Assembly: GCF_010093595.1 (NCBI RefSeq)
Contig: NW_022985450.1
Span: 231,083 to 295,082 of the forward strand
DNA from: Mytilinidion resinicola
Lineage: Eukaryota > Ascomycota > Dothideomycetes > Mytilinidiales > Mytilinidiaceae
Length of the DNA stretch: 64,000 nt
Direction: 5' to 3'
Under the pieces are notes generated by a model. That model did not search any database, was not told the origin of the DNA, and was given only the letters and a program-made list of their open reading frames with translations. A program made the position numbers and the translations under genes. Shown in pieces: positions 1-10,872 of the stretch (its first letter is position 1; the number at the start of each line of letters is the position of its first letter).

Positions 1-145
1 CACAATCTCCCTGAAAGAGGGTACCGATACCATTCCTGGTGTTGTTCTTGGACATCGCCCAGGCCGTCCAGACAATGTTTACGATGAGAACAATGGCTGA
101 TATCGTTTGGTGAAACGACAAAGACACCTTTCTATCGGAACTCAT
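1..145 (-). CDS. N-terminus of fungal multi-pass membrane protein (partial at window edge)
   Basis: Reading from the ATG at 145-143 toward the left edge gives about 48 residues and no stop. They hold one strong hydrophobic segment (residues about 13-30, rich in I/V/L) followed by GIGTLFQGDC. A first membrane helix followed by a GIGTLxxGxC motif is characteristic, to my knowledge, of a large family of uncharacterised fungal membrane proteins (DUF6536-like). The rest of the gene lies outside the window, so length, introns and function cannot be judged. The family assignment comes from memory of the motif. Confidence 0.55.
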   Translation of the reverse strand, partial: MSSDRKVSLSFHQTISAIVLIVNIVWTAWAMSKNNTRNGIGTLFQGDC

Positions 146-632
146 TTTTTTCCATGAGGATATCAGCTTGTTTTGGTCGGCGGCGGGGGAGAAGCGCTGC
201 ACAGTTTGCAAACTAGCGACCCGAGTGCTACTTATGTTAGTTAGCAGGTGACAGCGGCTGGAAACAAGAGGGAGGGAATACGCACTTGATTAGGGTAGCA
301 CGTTGTGGGGCGAAGGACAATGAGCAGCGACATTCCGGTGTTGAACAATCTGAAGAACGACCTCCTTTATTTGAACGGTTTGATTCGGAAGGAGGGAAAG
401 ATATAGTAAAGTTCATATCGTAAGTATTGTGGGCGACTGTTATTGCTTAGGGGAGGCGATGGTGCCGATTGGCTGTTCTCGTTCTGAGCTGGATGGACAA
501 AGAATAAGGTGAGGGATCTTGGGAAATAGGAAATTCAGATTTCCTATAGCGAGGGCATGGCAGAGCATAGATGAGGCTTAGGCCTAGGCAGCCGCTGAGC
601 CGCAAGCATGGGATGCGACAGACGTGCCAGCT
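146..632. other. Upstream region without a visible gene
   Basis: This stretch lies upstream of the left-edge membrane protein gene and presumably holds its promoter. I saw no open frame with coding character and no clear TATA box. Confidence 0.4.
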
Positions 633-840
633 GTTATCTTAGGAACCTCAGACGCTTCACAGAGAAATTTGAGGCGGTGCTAGCCCCACCGGCCCCAATG
701 CATAGCCACAGCCCCACTCCTGCTGACTCCTGAGCCAATAGCACCATGCGCTACCCCTTACCCCCATGCTGCCCCCTGCCACACCCTTGCCACACCCCTG
801 CCCCCCACCCAAAATTCCTCTGTGAAGCGTCTGAGCTTGA
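633..840. repeat. Inverted-repeat (MITE-like) element, copy 1
   Basis: The arm at 643-670, reverse complemented, matches the arm at 812-839 at about 25 of 28 positions, with core CTCTGTGAAGCGTCTGAG. The roughly 140 bp between the arms are C-rich and encode nothing obvious. The outer part of the left arm (from about 633, TTATCTTAGGAACC) also recurs next to the right arm of the element at 1968-2245. The two elements therefore look like members of one non-autonomous family. No target-site duplication was recognised. Confidence 0.6.
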
Positions 841-1150
841 ATGGGCGCGTGTTTGGTGTAAGCAGGTCGGAATCTTCAACGCGTCTTAACTTCACACACG
901 GGTAGCAAGGTCATTTCGTCAGGTACGGTCTTAGTTGTTAATGTAAATTAATTCTAGTCCATTTTTCTACTACAAACTATATAGTATAGCTGGCTAACCC
1001 GCGTATTAGGGGGCGAAGTACAGCGTCAAAGTTTGTATACGCGTTTTTAAAGCTGTACGGAACTACCGCCTCCTATTAATACGGCAACTATACACCACCA
1101 CCACAACTCTATTGTATACCAAACTTCTAGAGGCGCATCTCCTACCCTAT
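841..1150. other. AT-rich spacer
   Basis: AT-rich DNA without coding character. It may be decayed transposon sequence, given its position between a MITE-like element and the copia relic. Confidence 0.3.
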
Positions 1151-1410
1151 TACAACCACCTTGTTAAATAATAATACCCTCCTACAACCTATAACGCGCT
1201 TTCCTAGCCAGTTAGCGGCCGATGCAACCAATTTTAGGCTCCCAGCGGCTGATGTAGATGTATAGGCGGGTTAAGATACACCTGTATACGCTTGTACTTG
1301 CCCCTAGACTGGTCCACCACCTCTTAGGAACTTAGGTAATATGCTGGGGAGTTCTGTAATATGGAGGTTAGGTTGTAGGAGGGTATTATTATTTAATAAG
1401 GCGATTGTAG
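1151..1410. repeat. Foldback element with about 40-bp inverted arms
   Basis: The arm at 1151-1192 is the reverse complement of 1369-1410 at roughly 37 of 41 positions. The shared core includes AAATAATAATACCCTCC. The interior of about 175 bp encodes nothing recognisable. The right arm directly abuts the 3' side of the decayed copia frame, so the arms may be two opposed fragments of a retrotransposon terminus instead of a MITE. Confidence 0.6.
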
Positions 1411-1419
1411 CGAAACGGT

Positions 1420-1800
1420 AGCGAAGCTACAAGCTGTATAAGAAAACGAGAAGTAATAGGAAATAGTTAATTTGATAGCAAATGCTAGCCAGTACCTCCT
1501 AGCAGGTGCTAGGACGTAGCCGTAGCCGTAGCTAGGCGGTAGCCGTGGTGTTGTATGCGATGTGGTGCTTGATGTCCACAAGTCTAATCTGTGCAACGAA
1601 TTTCTCGTGCTTTTGGCGGTCTAGTGCCTTGGTGAAGCTGTCTGCAATCATTGCGGCCGTAAGGGTCTATTTGATTTCAATCTCGTGCCGTTGTACTTAC
1701 TGGCGCAGCCAGAGATGATGAATGTCAACGTGCTTGAGCCGTTGCCAACGCATCGATTCGCTTCTGCCGCGTTGCTTTCCAGTTGATCGGGCCATTGCAA
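1420..1800 (-). pseudogene. Ty1/copia retrotransposon relic, end of RNase H domain
   Basis: On the minus strand, reading from about 1750 down, the frame gives LKHVDIHHLWLRQ, a stop, VQRHEIEIK, a second stop, then MIADSFTKAL and RQKHEKFV. This matches the conserved C-terminal segment of copia polyproteins (KHIDIRxHxIRE ... DxxTKAL). One stop (TAG) sits where the family usually has Trp, which fits a G-to-A (RIP-type) change. Integrase and reverse transcriptase are not recognisable upstream, so this is a terminal fragment. Confidence 0.75.
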
Positions 1801-1967
1801 TAGAAAAACGGGCAAGTCTGGACTCTATTGCGGATGTGTTGTATAGAACAGGCAACAGGCTTTTGAATGGAGGTATCGGTGAGGCAATTAGTGGTGTATT
1901 AGGGGGCGATATATAGGCTTGAAGCAACACCACAGGTTTTGTTATGAGGCAAACGCGCCCATTTTCC

Positions 1968-2245
1968 CTCAGACCCTCGGAGAGGAATCCCCCTCGGCGC
2001 TCTGTAATTGGCTGGAAAATAGCGCAAGCGCTAACGCCTGCGGCGTACAGGGGGTAGGGCAGCACTAGCCGCCTATTGGCCCAGGAGTTCGCAGAAGTTC
2101 CCGGGGCCACAATCGTGTGGCGGCGGTAGCCGCTGATTGGCTCAGAAGTTTGCAGGACTTGGCAGAAGTTATCACGTAATCTACAATTTTAGAGTGTCTG
2201 AGGGGAATTTCTCTCCGAGGGTCTTTGAGGTTCCTGAGATAACTG
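1968..2245. repeat. Inverted-repeat (MITE-like) element, copy 2
   Basis: The arm at about 1968-1997 is the reverse complement of about 2199-2230, sharing CTCTCCGAGGGTCT and the flanking GAGGGG. The right outer flank, GAGGTTCCTGAGATAAC, matches the left outer flank of the element at 633-840. The interior contains two tandem, similar segments (about 2066-2100 and 2127-2165) built on a TATTGGC/GATTGGC core followed by CAG(G/A)AGTT. A related segment lies in inverted orientation in copy 1 near 732-765. Confidence 0.6.
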
Positions 2246-2605
2246 TAGGGTAGACATTCGCGTAGCGGTAGCGGCTGATCAGCGCCACACATAATGCGCA
2301 GCCACCTCTGGTTCAGCCTTGCCAACGCAGCAGATAGCGATTCGCTCACGTATTCCAGTCTGGTGTCGAAAGCATGGGGCCATATCGAAGTGACGCGTAT
2401 GTCTGTGACGAAGGTACACATAGCTGGAAGGGCGGCCTCTAGGAGCTCTCCGGCCCCCTCAAAACCTCACTCGTCTCCTCCTCCAGCGTCTTTAACTGCG
2501 CAATCCGCACATCCACCAAGAATGTCTTGCGGGCCGCCCGATCTGACCTCGTCACCCAAAAGCCAGCAACTCTTCCGAATCCTACGCGAACAGTCACGGC
2601 GACCA

Positions 2606-3523
2606 TCACACGCACAGCATCTGACGCGGAGTACATAGAGATGCTGGCCAAGACAACCGTGCCGTACGCAAGCAGTCTGAAGGAGGAGATAGCGAGCAGG
2701 CCTTGATTAGGGAAGCTGTCGGCGTCTGTTTTGCGCTCCGAAGGATAACGGTGACATCTTGTAGTTCTCTTCCCGAATTTGGGTACTGTGGTGCTGAATT
2801 GAGCTCTGATGGCCCGCTGAAATCCGGCCGGTGGGTGACGAGCTCGATGTTCTCGCTGTCGTGTGGATCTGAAATCGCGCCCCGGAAGCTCTGAGAAAGT
2901 TTAGGGACTTTTATCCGTCTTGTTTCGAAAAGCAGAGGCCGTAAAGCTATTGTGACACACCCAAGTAGCTGAGTAAGGCCAGCCCCGAGAGGAACATTGG
3001 CTTTGAGTGGGATGGCGAAAACAACAACGCCATATCTTGTGACATCGACAAGCATGTACCAAAGAACGGCACTAAGACAGACAAGCACAACGCAGAAGCA
3101 GGTGAACTGCATCCGTTCGTTCTGCAGCCAGAGCTTGAAATGGCCATGGATGGCTCGGCGCAAAGCGTGGACATCGCGTTTCCTATGGAACTGAGATTCT
3201 GGCGACTTGAAGTCGAGACGCGATGAAAATGCCGTGATGGAAGAGAGAGAAAGCAGGACCGCGAGAATAGGCGAGTGATAAGAAATGGTTTGAATTTCAT
3301 CCAAGCTATTAGACATCAGACCCAGTATCGTCCGTATAAACGCTAGAATTGACGCCGCGGCGGACCATCTGGCTGTGATATCACTGCGCACATTGTTGAG
3401 GATGCAGGCGAAGATGGTGTAGTGTTCGGTTGGGCTGTGCGACTGCTGGTTAATGCAGTCGTCGATGATGGCGCCGGCTTCAGCGCCCTTGGCCTGGAAG
3501 ATGAACTTGCTGTCGAAAGGCAT
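2606..3523 (-). CDS. Conserved fungal hypothetical membrane protein
   Basis: The 305-aa frame starts at MPFDSKFIFQ. It begins with a soluble segment containing CILNNVRSDITARW, then four hydrophobic stretches (about residues 55-75, 85-100, 140-162 and 170-195), then a polar tail with low conservation. The pattern resembles a family of uncharacterised Pezizomycotina membrane proteins; I cannot name a function. The true 3' end is uncertain: another minus-strand frame (2439-2651, ending with an acidic segment) could be joined by an intron with donor GTACGG near 2673. An exon upstream of the chosen start is also possible. It is convergent with nothing and lies just downstream of the mccA 3' end on the same strand. 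Confidence 0.55.
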   Translation of the reverse strand: MPFDSKFIFQAKGAEAGAIIDDCINQQSHSPTEHYTIFACILNNVRSDITARWSAAASILAFIRTILGLMSNSLDEIQTISYHSPILAVLLSLSSITAFSSRLDFKSPESQFHRKRDVHALRRAIHGHFKLWLQNERMQFTCFCVVLVCLSAVLWYMLVDVTRYGVVVFAIPLKANVPLGAGLTQLLGCVTIALRPLLFETRRIKVPKLSQSFRGAISDPHDSENIELVTHRPDFSGPSELNSAPQYPNSGRELQDVTVILRSAKQTPTASLIKACSLSPPSDCLRTARLSWPASLCTPRQMLCV

Positions 3524-3816
3524 AGGCTGGAGCGATGGATGATCCTGATGGTGTTGATAGGCATTGAGAGAGAAAGGCAGAGGTGCCCCGACGCGCCAGG
3601 ATGTCGCCCACGCGTTTCCGAAATCTGCTGTAGATCATTGAAATTTGTTAGTCCCTGTTTGTTCTGTAAGTGGATGGGTATTGTGGATGTGTTATTAGGA
3701 GCTGAGCATGTGTTCAAGTATTTAGGGTAGCCCCAAGGCAAAATGTTTAGTCGCGTAAGCCTAGTATCTACAACAGATCCCAATGTCTTTAATAGAACCA
3801 GTATCGTGACAACCTC

Positions 3817-6161
3817 CTATGATTGCTCTTCAAACTCCACTAGCGCTGTGCCCGCTTTGCAAAGATCCTGTAAGATAGTTAGCTTATCAAGTTCCGATGT
3901 TGGTTTTCGGGGATAAGTTGTGACGTACTCCTTTGCCATGCACGACCTTCGCAATAACACCATCGTGTGGACTCCGAATCACCGTCTCCATCTTCATACT
4001 CTCAATGACCACAAGCGGCTGGTCTTTCACGACCGTGTCGCCCTCTTGAACCTCTACTCTCAGCACCTTACAAGGCATGGGCGCCAGCACGCTATTCGTC
4101 ACATCCTTGATTCCCAGCGCCTTCTCTGCCCATTTTGGTACAACGAGCTGGAGTCTGTACTGCTTGCCTTGCTGGAATAAGATCACGCGCTCTTCGTCTC
4201 GGATGAAGGTAGTAGCGAGGCGCGTGTGTGGATAGAAACTCGTGATTGTTTTTGAGGCCGAATCCAGTACACTGTCCACATTGAGGTACTCTGTGTCATT
4301 CACTTCGACGTTGAACTTCCCCGGTGAAGTCTGCCGCACCCGGACGGTTGTGGCCGTGCTCTCGCCCTTGCCATCTGCTGGTATCTCAACGAGATGGAAT
4401 TCGCGTTGCTGGTATCCAGTGCCAAAGCCGACGACGGAGCCAGAAGCACGGGCAAAAGCGTCGTGCTCCACTTTCTCAGTCTCTTGCAGCAAAAGACCAA
4501 TTGCGGCCTGACCGAGGACTTCTAGTTTTATTGTCTCCCGTTCGAAGAGTTCTTCGCGGTGTTTCTCGATGTAACCAGTCTCAACGTTACCGGCAATAAA
4601 GTCGGGGCTTACGCAGACTTTCTTCAAGAACTCGATGTTGGTGATGGGCCCGGCGATTTCGTACTCTTCAAGCGCCGAATGCAGTTTCTGGAGTGCGGCT
4701 TCTCGCGTCGGTCCCTGAACGATGAGTTTTGCAATCATGGGATCGTAATGTGACGAGACTTCATCACCGGCAACGAATCCTGCGTCAACACGAACTGTGG
4801 GTGTGACCTTGGGCGTCTTGAGATGGAGGAGAAGGCCTGAGTCGGGAATGAAGTTCATGTCTGGGTTTTCGGCGTATATTCTGGCTTCGATGGCTGCTCC
4901 CCGTTCTGATATCCGCTGCTCAATTTCGGCTTGGGTTAGAGGGAGCTTGCCGCCTTCGGCCACGATCAGTTGCCAGTGGACTAAATCTTCGCCTGTCACC
5001 ATCTCGGTGACGGGGTGCTCAACTTGTAGTCTAGTGTTCATCTCCATGAAGAAAAACTCGCCAGAGTCATTATCGAAGATGAATTCGACGGTACCAGCAC
5101 CTTCGTAGTTGACTGCTAGTGCTGCAGCGCGAGCCTTCTCCCACAGATCTTGTCGGACATCCTCGTTGAGATGTGGCGCGGGCGACTCTTCTAGGACCTT
5201 TTGGTGCCGTCTCTGAATGCTGCAATCCCGCTCTCCAAGAGCAACGCAATTCCCGTGCTTGTCGGCGAAGACCTGAACTTCGATGTGCCGTGGTGTGGTA
5301 ATGTACTTCTCAACCAGCATCACGTCGTCACCAAAGGAATTCCGTGCTTCCGATTTTGCAGACTCTAGCTGATCGAGAAACACTTCTGGGGTGCTCGCGA
5401 TGCGCATACCCTTACCTCCACCGCCCTTCACGGCTTTGAGGAGGACTGGGAAGCCAATCTTCGCAGCTTCACCTTTTAGATACTGCGGGTCTTGTTCGCT
5501 ACCATGGTATCCGGGTATGCAGGGGACTCCAGCAGCGATCATGATGTCTTTTGACTTGCTGTGATCCACGAATCAGCTCATTACCCTGAGGTCTTTGGTA
5601 TATGTAGGCCCACCTTTTGCTTCCCATAGCTTCTATAGCTTCCCATGGCGGACCAATAAAGGTAAGGCCCGCCTCTGTGCATTTCCGCGCGAATGTTGGG
5701 TTCTCGCTCAGCTATGTGCTCTGTCAGACTTGATGTTGGCGCATCCTACAGCTGACATCTGAACGTACGAATCCATAGCCCGGATGTATCCCCTCACAAC
5801 CTTCCCGCTTCGCGACTTCTATTATCCGGTCTCCATCTAGGTACGCAGCTGGATCTCCCAGATTTATCGCAAATGGAGAGCTTAAAGCATGCTGTGATCG
5901 CGCGTCAGGGTCGGTGTAGAGGGTCGTCGTTCGAATGCCGTACTCGGATGCGGTCCGTCCAACTCGCCTGGAAAGCTCTGGTCAGCTGAAGGATTCGTGC
6001 ATGTCTTCTTCCACATACAGGGCTATCTCTCCACGGTTCGCAATTAGCACTGAAGTTAGTGGCTTCGCTACCGGCACAGCTGTGGAGCTCCTGCGGGCGC
6101 CGGAAGCTGTGCTGGCATTGAGAAGGCGGGCGAGTTGGTTTGGTCTACGAAGGGCGCGCAT
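3817..6161 (-). CDS. mccA: 3-methylcrotonyl-CoA carboxylase, biotin-containing alpha subunit (mitochondrial)
   Basis: Leucine catabolism: ATP-dependent carboxylation of biotin, which the beta subunit then transfers to 3-methylcrotonyl-CoA in the mitochondrial matrix. Five exons join in phase to 706 aa; introns are 5968-6018, 5712-5768, 5559-5613 and 3868-3928. The protein starts [14 protein letters not shown], an Arg-rich, acid-free presequence. Next comes the biotin carboxylase N-domain ([12 protein letters not shown], about 40-50; HPGYGFLSENP), then the ATP-grasp ([23 protein letters not shown]) and the C-terminal biotinyl domain with ESMKMET (biotin Lys near residue 669). The last intron splits off the C-terminal [14 protein letters not shown]. 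Length and domain order are normal for the alpha subunit. The beta subunit gene, often adjacent in aspergilli, is not in this window. Pyruvate or propionyl-CoA carboxylase is less likely because of size and domain content. Confidence 0.95.
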
Positions 6162-6848
6162 GATTGAGGACTGGTGAGAATGGGTCTTAGGAGTGGCATC
6201 CGATCTGAAGTCTTTAAGAGTGCGGCATTTCTCGGTGTTTGGGAAGGAAGGAAAGAAGTGAATGTATCCGGGGAAAGTGTCCCGCGTCTAGCCGAAACGT
6301 GGGGAAAGCTGCTAATGTGAACGTCTTGGAAATATCTCAGCGCGCCAAATTTGATAATGGAGCTGTTTTCAATTGTATGGTATGTCTATCTAATAGCGAG
6401 TATGCTCCAACGTGTTTGGGGAGGAATGCATGGTGTTGTGGAGTGTCACAAGGTTCGCTCGTTGGCCACAACGTCCCAAATGGACAACAGCGGGCAGGGT
6501 TGACGGACAACCATCAAGACTACACTCCTTTACCAAACACCAAACTTCGAATTGCCTCCCTTTAAGGTTATCAATCACAATACTGATCTATTCCACGCAT
6601 CGGATCCTTCCCAGCTGCCTGCTTCGCTCATCTCCGACGTCAGCAGTGCGCTGCCAATCAACCCCTCCCTCGACGCGTTCAGCTCCGCGTTGTGGGATGA
6701 CCCCATCGCGGCTCCTGGCCTGTTTAGCAACTCCTAATCCGCGTAATCATTCCCTCGAGATCTTTCACTATCACGAACTCCACTCCGCACTTCGACGTAC
6801 CGACAGACGCGCCCCGCCGAGCGCCCGTTACACTGCAGCTGGGCAAAC
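6162..6848. other. Divergent intergenic region
   Basis: Shared upstream region of mccA (minus) and the 455-aa nuclear-type protein (plus). A frame at 6504-6737 lacks an ATG but reads like protein (it ends in SALWDDPIAAPGLFSNS); it might be an exon of an unrecognised small gene. No clear TATA box seen. Confidence 0.35.
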
Positions 6849-8298
6849 ATGAGCGACTATGGCGATGGTAACTACTCAGACGGCGATTACGACCCGTGGT
6901 ATTACATCGAGGAAACATATCAGGCTGCAGTAAGATAGAATCTGGCCCGGGAACGTGCTCTTGGGAGCAAGTCCGGTGGGACTCATGCGCTCAACCGCTG
7001 ACTTGTTTCAGGATGACCTCGCAGAACACGCCGTAGCTTCACCCCCGCCTATATACCTCGACGAGGATCAATACGACGATTTCGACCTGTTTGACTTCTG
7101 GTACGACATAGAGGAGGGTTCTGACGCTGATGTGGAGGAAGCAGAGGGAACGCTAGGATCTAAAGGCCACTCTAAAACAGGCCAAAAAAGGAAGAGGGGC
7201 GCGAAGACCATACCTGGAAGGAAGAGACGCAAGGTGGAGGGTGGGAAAATTCAAGCGCTGCCCGTCAGGTCAACGTCACCAACGCCCACCGTTTTGTGGC
7301 TGTCGCAAAGCAACCGAGACGCCCAACGTGCTGCGAAAGTTAAATTTCTTGACGACACCGTCAAGCCGTACGCGCTACTCAAAGACTGGCGAGAGCTTGC
7401 CGAAAGAAGCCCGAAAGGAAAGGGTCTGGTGGTACACGAACCAGAAGAAGCATCTGAACATGCTGTTGCTCAATCAGGCAAAGGAAGAGCAGCGTCAATT
7501 ACGGGCCCGCTTTCTCCATCACCAGAATTAGAAGACGATGAGATGCAAGAGCTCATTGCAACCAGTGGGATTGATCCAGGAGCCCTGATGACTGCGCTGC
7601 AGAATCGTTTAGCAGACGCTCAAGGTCTCGAAGGATTTGACCGCTCAGTCCTGTTGAAGTATGCCATGCGGATGATGGTCAATGAAGACGAATCCGAGGA
7701 TATTGCCGGAGAATTGACCGAGGATATACTCGGCCGCGATGATGACGACCCTCACGCTGCTGGTATTGCGTCGTGGATTTCTCAACAGTTGGGCACGGCA
7801 GAGCAGGATGAGGACGTTGAACCCGTTGGGGCTAGGAACGATAGCTTCGCAGATTCATCTACTCGATCGCCATTCGCCATACCAATGTCTCCAGCCGTTA
7901 CTACAGCTGAACAACACCCACCCACTCCATCTTCTACCGAGACAGCTAATAGCACGACCACCACGGCTGGATTGGGGCTTACTGCGACACGGGTTGGCCC
8001 AGCAAGTTTAACAAAGGCCACAAATAAGAAGGCTGCTGCAAAAGCTTCGAAGGACAAGGAAGCATCAAAGGCCTCGGCGGCACTAAACACGTCGGACGCT
8101 ACTCCACAGCCACCTACGCGCAAAAGAAAGGCGCATGCTGACGATGCAGAAACCACCGAGCCTGCTCCGGAGCCGAAACGAGCAGCTCGAGGAGCCCGAT
8201 CTTATAATGCTCCTACTGCAGCAAGCCAGGCCAGGTCAACCGCACCCGACGCTTCAACTTCGAAGACCACCAGGTCTGGGAGGGCACGGCGCGGTTAG
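6849..8298 (+). CDS. Hypothetical, intrinsically disordered nuclear-type protein
   Basis: Two exons (intron 6930-7011) give 455 aa. The start ATG at 6849 opens a Tyr/Asp-rich segment with DYDPWYYIEE; the second exon continues with a related acidic motif, DLFDFWYDIEEG. A clear bipartite basic cluster follows (KRKRGAKTIPGRKRRK, about residues 90-105), then a predicted disordered region rich in Ser/Thr/Pro/Ala and a basic C-terminus ending RSGRARRG. The charge pattern points to a nuclear, perhaps chromatin-associated role, but I recognise no catalytic domain. The intron-joined start is preferred because it supplies a normal ATG and a repeated Asp/Tyr motif. Confidence 0.75.
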
Positions 8299-8690
8299 CA
8301 TACCTCATCACCACTAATCGTGGTGCCATATCTTTTCTATCGCTCTGAGAGCCCTTTTCATGCATAATTATTGGACATATCTTCTTACGGGGTTTCTTTG
8401 GGCTATCGCGTTGGACACGGTGGCGGGTTTAGGCATCATCGGCCCTAGTGTTCGGGTAGGTATCTTGGGTATGCATTGAAACACCTATGAGCATTAAGAT
8501 TGCCTCTGGGGGCTTCTAGGCACGTATATCCCGGGCTTTAGACTCTGGAAAAGCAGACAGCTATGGCTATAAGTTGAATACTAGCTCGTGGGCTTTTCAT
8601 AGCTCATGAATTACTCATGGTTATAACTCATCCCACATTCTTCACTTCTGAGTAAAACTTCTCTTCCCATTTCGCACTAAGATCCTCATC
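8299..8690. other. 3' flank without a gene
   Basis: I see no feature here beyond the presumed 3' untranslated region of the preceding gene. Confidence 0.4.
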
Positions 8691-8706
8691 CTTGCCCCTC
8701 CATCCC

Positions 8707-8819
8707 CACGTCACGATACCAACTCTCTACCCCGTGACCTCAGCATCGGACATAATCTCACCGTATCTTCCGTCACGGAAGCAAATCGGGCCGCCACTTT
8801 TCGACACATCGATATAAAA
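8707..8819 (+). promoter_or_regulatory. Promoter-like module A(+)
   Basis: CACGTCACG (8707-8715) and CCCGTGACC lie upstream of TATAAAA (8813-8819). Motif 1 (GGTCAAAATC) starts at 8892 and motif 2 (GATCAAAC) at 8941. Confidence 0.45.
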
Positions 8820-9419
8820 CTCTTCTCTTCCTTCAGAGTCTTCCCTCCGGTTTGCGATTGCAAATTGTGAATGGAGTAGTGTGATGGGGCTGGTCAAAAT
8901 CAGGATGTCGATCCTCCTTCATGAGTGTGTTGTGCTCTGAGATCAAACACCATGCTTCTGGAATTCATGGTCTGGGTTGGGAGTAAGTTTCGGTGGTCTT
9001 GCTGTGAAGTGGGGTGATGAGGTATATCTGTCTTGGATGATGATGTTGAGCCTCGTCCATGGATACGGAATATGTTTCCTAGAATATCCAGCTGATATTG
9101 GTTTAGGTTCTGCTACTTTAGCTCATCAGGCTTGGTTATACTGACGATCATTAGCAGGTTTTGACGGGACCGGCCCCCAAGCCTCCCAGGTCCATGTTGC
9201 TGTTCCAGTCTGTATTTTGCTCCAGTCCACTACACCTACTTAATCATTCCATGCCAGGTTGAATGGGTTTAATCTGCAGGCCCCATGGGGTCCTTAGTTC
9301 CGGCGATTTGATCCACGACCCCAGCAAGCTTCCATCAGGGCGAGTGTTGTCGATATTTTGATTCCCTCCTAGTTCCTTCACCCATTCCGAGAAGACCAAC
9401 TCCCACTCCCTTGGACGAT

Positions 9420-9470
9420 TTTTTATACCCCTCCGCACGAACAACGTTCGGTGTTCCTGTGCTTCACGTG
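9420..9470 (-). promoter_or_regulatory. Promoter-like module A(-)
   Basis: Minus-strand TATAAAAA (9427-9420), with CACGTGAA just upstream (9463-9470). Motif 1 (AATCAAAATATCG) and motif 2 (GGATCAAATCGCC) follow on the minus strand at about 9363 and 9313. A 66-codon frame without ATG covers both motifs. Confidence 0.45.
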
Positions 9471-9575
9471 GCTACCTCTGACCGCCGAAGCCCTCGCGCA
9501 CGTGCTGGAGCAGGTCATTCGCCATATTCCGGTCTCATGGTATTGTAGTTGATTGGTCCGCCGAGCTACGTGTAA

Positions 9576-9620
9576 GTCATGTGACCCAGCTCGTTTTCTG
9601 CCTGCACGCGAGGTATAAAA
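9576..9620 (+). promoter_or_regulatory. Promoter-like module B(+)
   Basis: GTCATGTGACC (9576-9586, a Cbf1-type RTCACRTG site on the other strand) precedes TATAAAA (9614-9620). GATTGG (9550-9555, a CCAAT box) lies further upstream. GGATCAAAAC occurs at 9666 and 9711, and GATCAAAATCC at 9821. Confidence 0.5.
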
Positions 9621-9647
9621 GCAGAGGAGTCTGTAGGCTTGTTCGTC

Positions 9648-9818
9648 ATGGGGTTGGGGCTGGGAGGATCAAAACGGGACATCCTAGATGGTCATGGGTC
9701 CCTGCTGGTGGGATCAAAACCCGACGGTGACCACAGATATGGGTGCTGGTCGGGTTTTCAACACCGTCCGGCTTCCAAATCGATGTTTCTTGTGGAAAGT
9801 GGAGCGTCTGGGAAGTGA
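9648..9818 (+). CDS. Possible 56-aa small protein in cassette B
   Basis: The first ATG after the module B(+) TATA box (34 bp downstream) opens a short Gly/Ser-rich frame with GGSKRDILDG and, later, VGSKPDGD. Each GATCAAAA motif encodes the GSK. Cassette D(+), read in the matching frame, gives GGGSKTLDG, so there is faint peptide similarity. No known family. The short leader and lack of frame conservation in other cassettes make a non-coding RNA or a decayed gene equally possible. Confidence 0.2.
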   Translation: MGLGLGGSKRDILDGHGSLLVGSKPDGDHRYGCWSGFQHRPASKSMFLVESGASGK

Positions 9819-10242
9819 AGGATCAAAATCCTGTTTCGATCGAAACATGCTGGCCAGTGGGTGCTGGGTGCAAGAGCCGAGGTGTGCAGTGCTCAAAAGA
9901 CTACTAATGGCGTTCAACATCTCCATGCTTTTATCATAAGCAACACTACCTTCAGTCGACGATCTTGATAAATACTTGAAGCTGACGGGGACCACTACGT
10001 ATAGAAGAAGCTGATAAGACCGTCAACATTCTTTCAGTCCTATTTTTACAGCACACCTCCAACATGGGCAGTTGCAGGACCTGTGTTTATCACGCCCGAG
10101 ACGTAGTTCGAAGGCCTGTAATATTTCGAACCTCTCTACCATCCCTCCATTATCACCATCGAGTATAATTTTTTTTCCCTTTCCCTAGTCCCTCGGTGTT
10201 AAACATCTCTCTACTTCCTCTTTTGAAAGCGGAATAGAGAAG

Positions 10243-10266
10243 TTTTATACCCGTCGGTCACGTTAC
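10243..10266 (-). promoter_or_regulatory. Promoter-like module B(-)
   Basis: Minus-strand TATAAAA (10249-10243) with GTAACGTGACC just upstream (10266-10256). The paired GATCAAA motifs are not evident in this module. Confidence 0.35.
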
Positions 10267-10872
10267 TTCGAGACTTCGACATGGGGGAGGCACACCCGTT
10301 CACTTAATCGTGCTACCCGTTCACCCCTCGTTACGAGTTCCAACGACTAGCAGTAGCGTGTTCGATAACCGGTAGAAATACCTATGAGCCTTCTTCTCCC
10401 ATCTCCAACGTACTCCGCAATCCACAGCACATCCTTTGTATATGGCCCCGCCAGAAACCAGTGCTAACGCAAATCCAGCCGCGTCACAGAATAGGTATGC
10501 GATATGTTCAGATTGGCCCGACGCTACATCCATCTGGCGAGTAAAACCGGAGACGGCCTGAATCTGACTACGCAATTAGGAATAATTTCAGATGTGCTAA
10601 TGAGAGCTAGCCTGGTATTGAGATGTCAGGATAGCATGGTACCTATAGGCACTCTCATCAACCTAGTAAGCTACGACAACCAAAGCGTCGAATCATACCG
10701 TGGAATGAGATTCACGGCGCAGGGGGGGAGGTAACGGCGGAGTAGGAGCTGGCGCCGTAGTGTTCGCCTGCATTGTCGCCACTCACAGAATCCTTTCTCA
10801 CATTGAATGTTCCTCGCAGACTCATCCTCAAACGATGAACGCTTTCCCCCACCAAGTCACCTCTCATCCCAT

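Noticed and set aside
5567..5569. Start of the carboxylase at 5569
   Set aside because: The codon is GTG inside an intron boundary region; joining three upstream exons restores the transit peptide and complete biotin carboxylase domain from ATG 6161.
6504..6737. Short plus frame that reads like protein upstream of the 455-aa gene
   Set aside because: No ATG, no certain splice partner and no family recognised; noted only in the intergenic entry.
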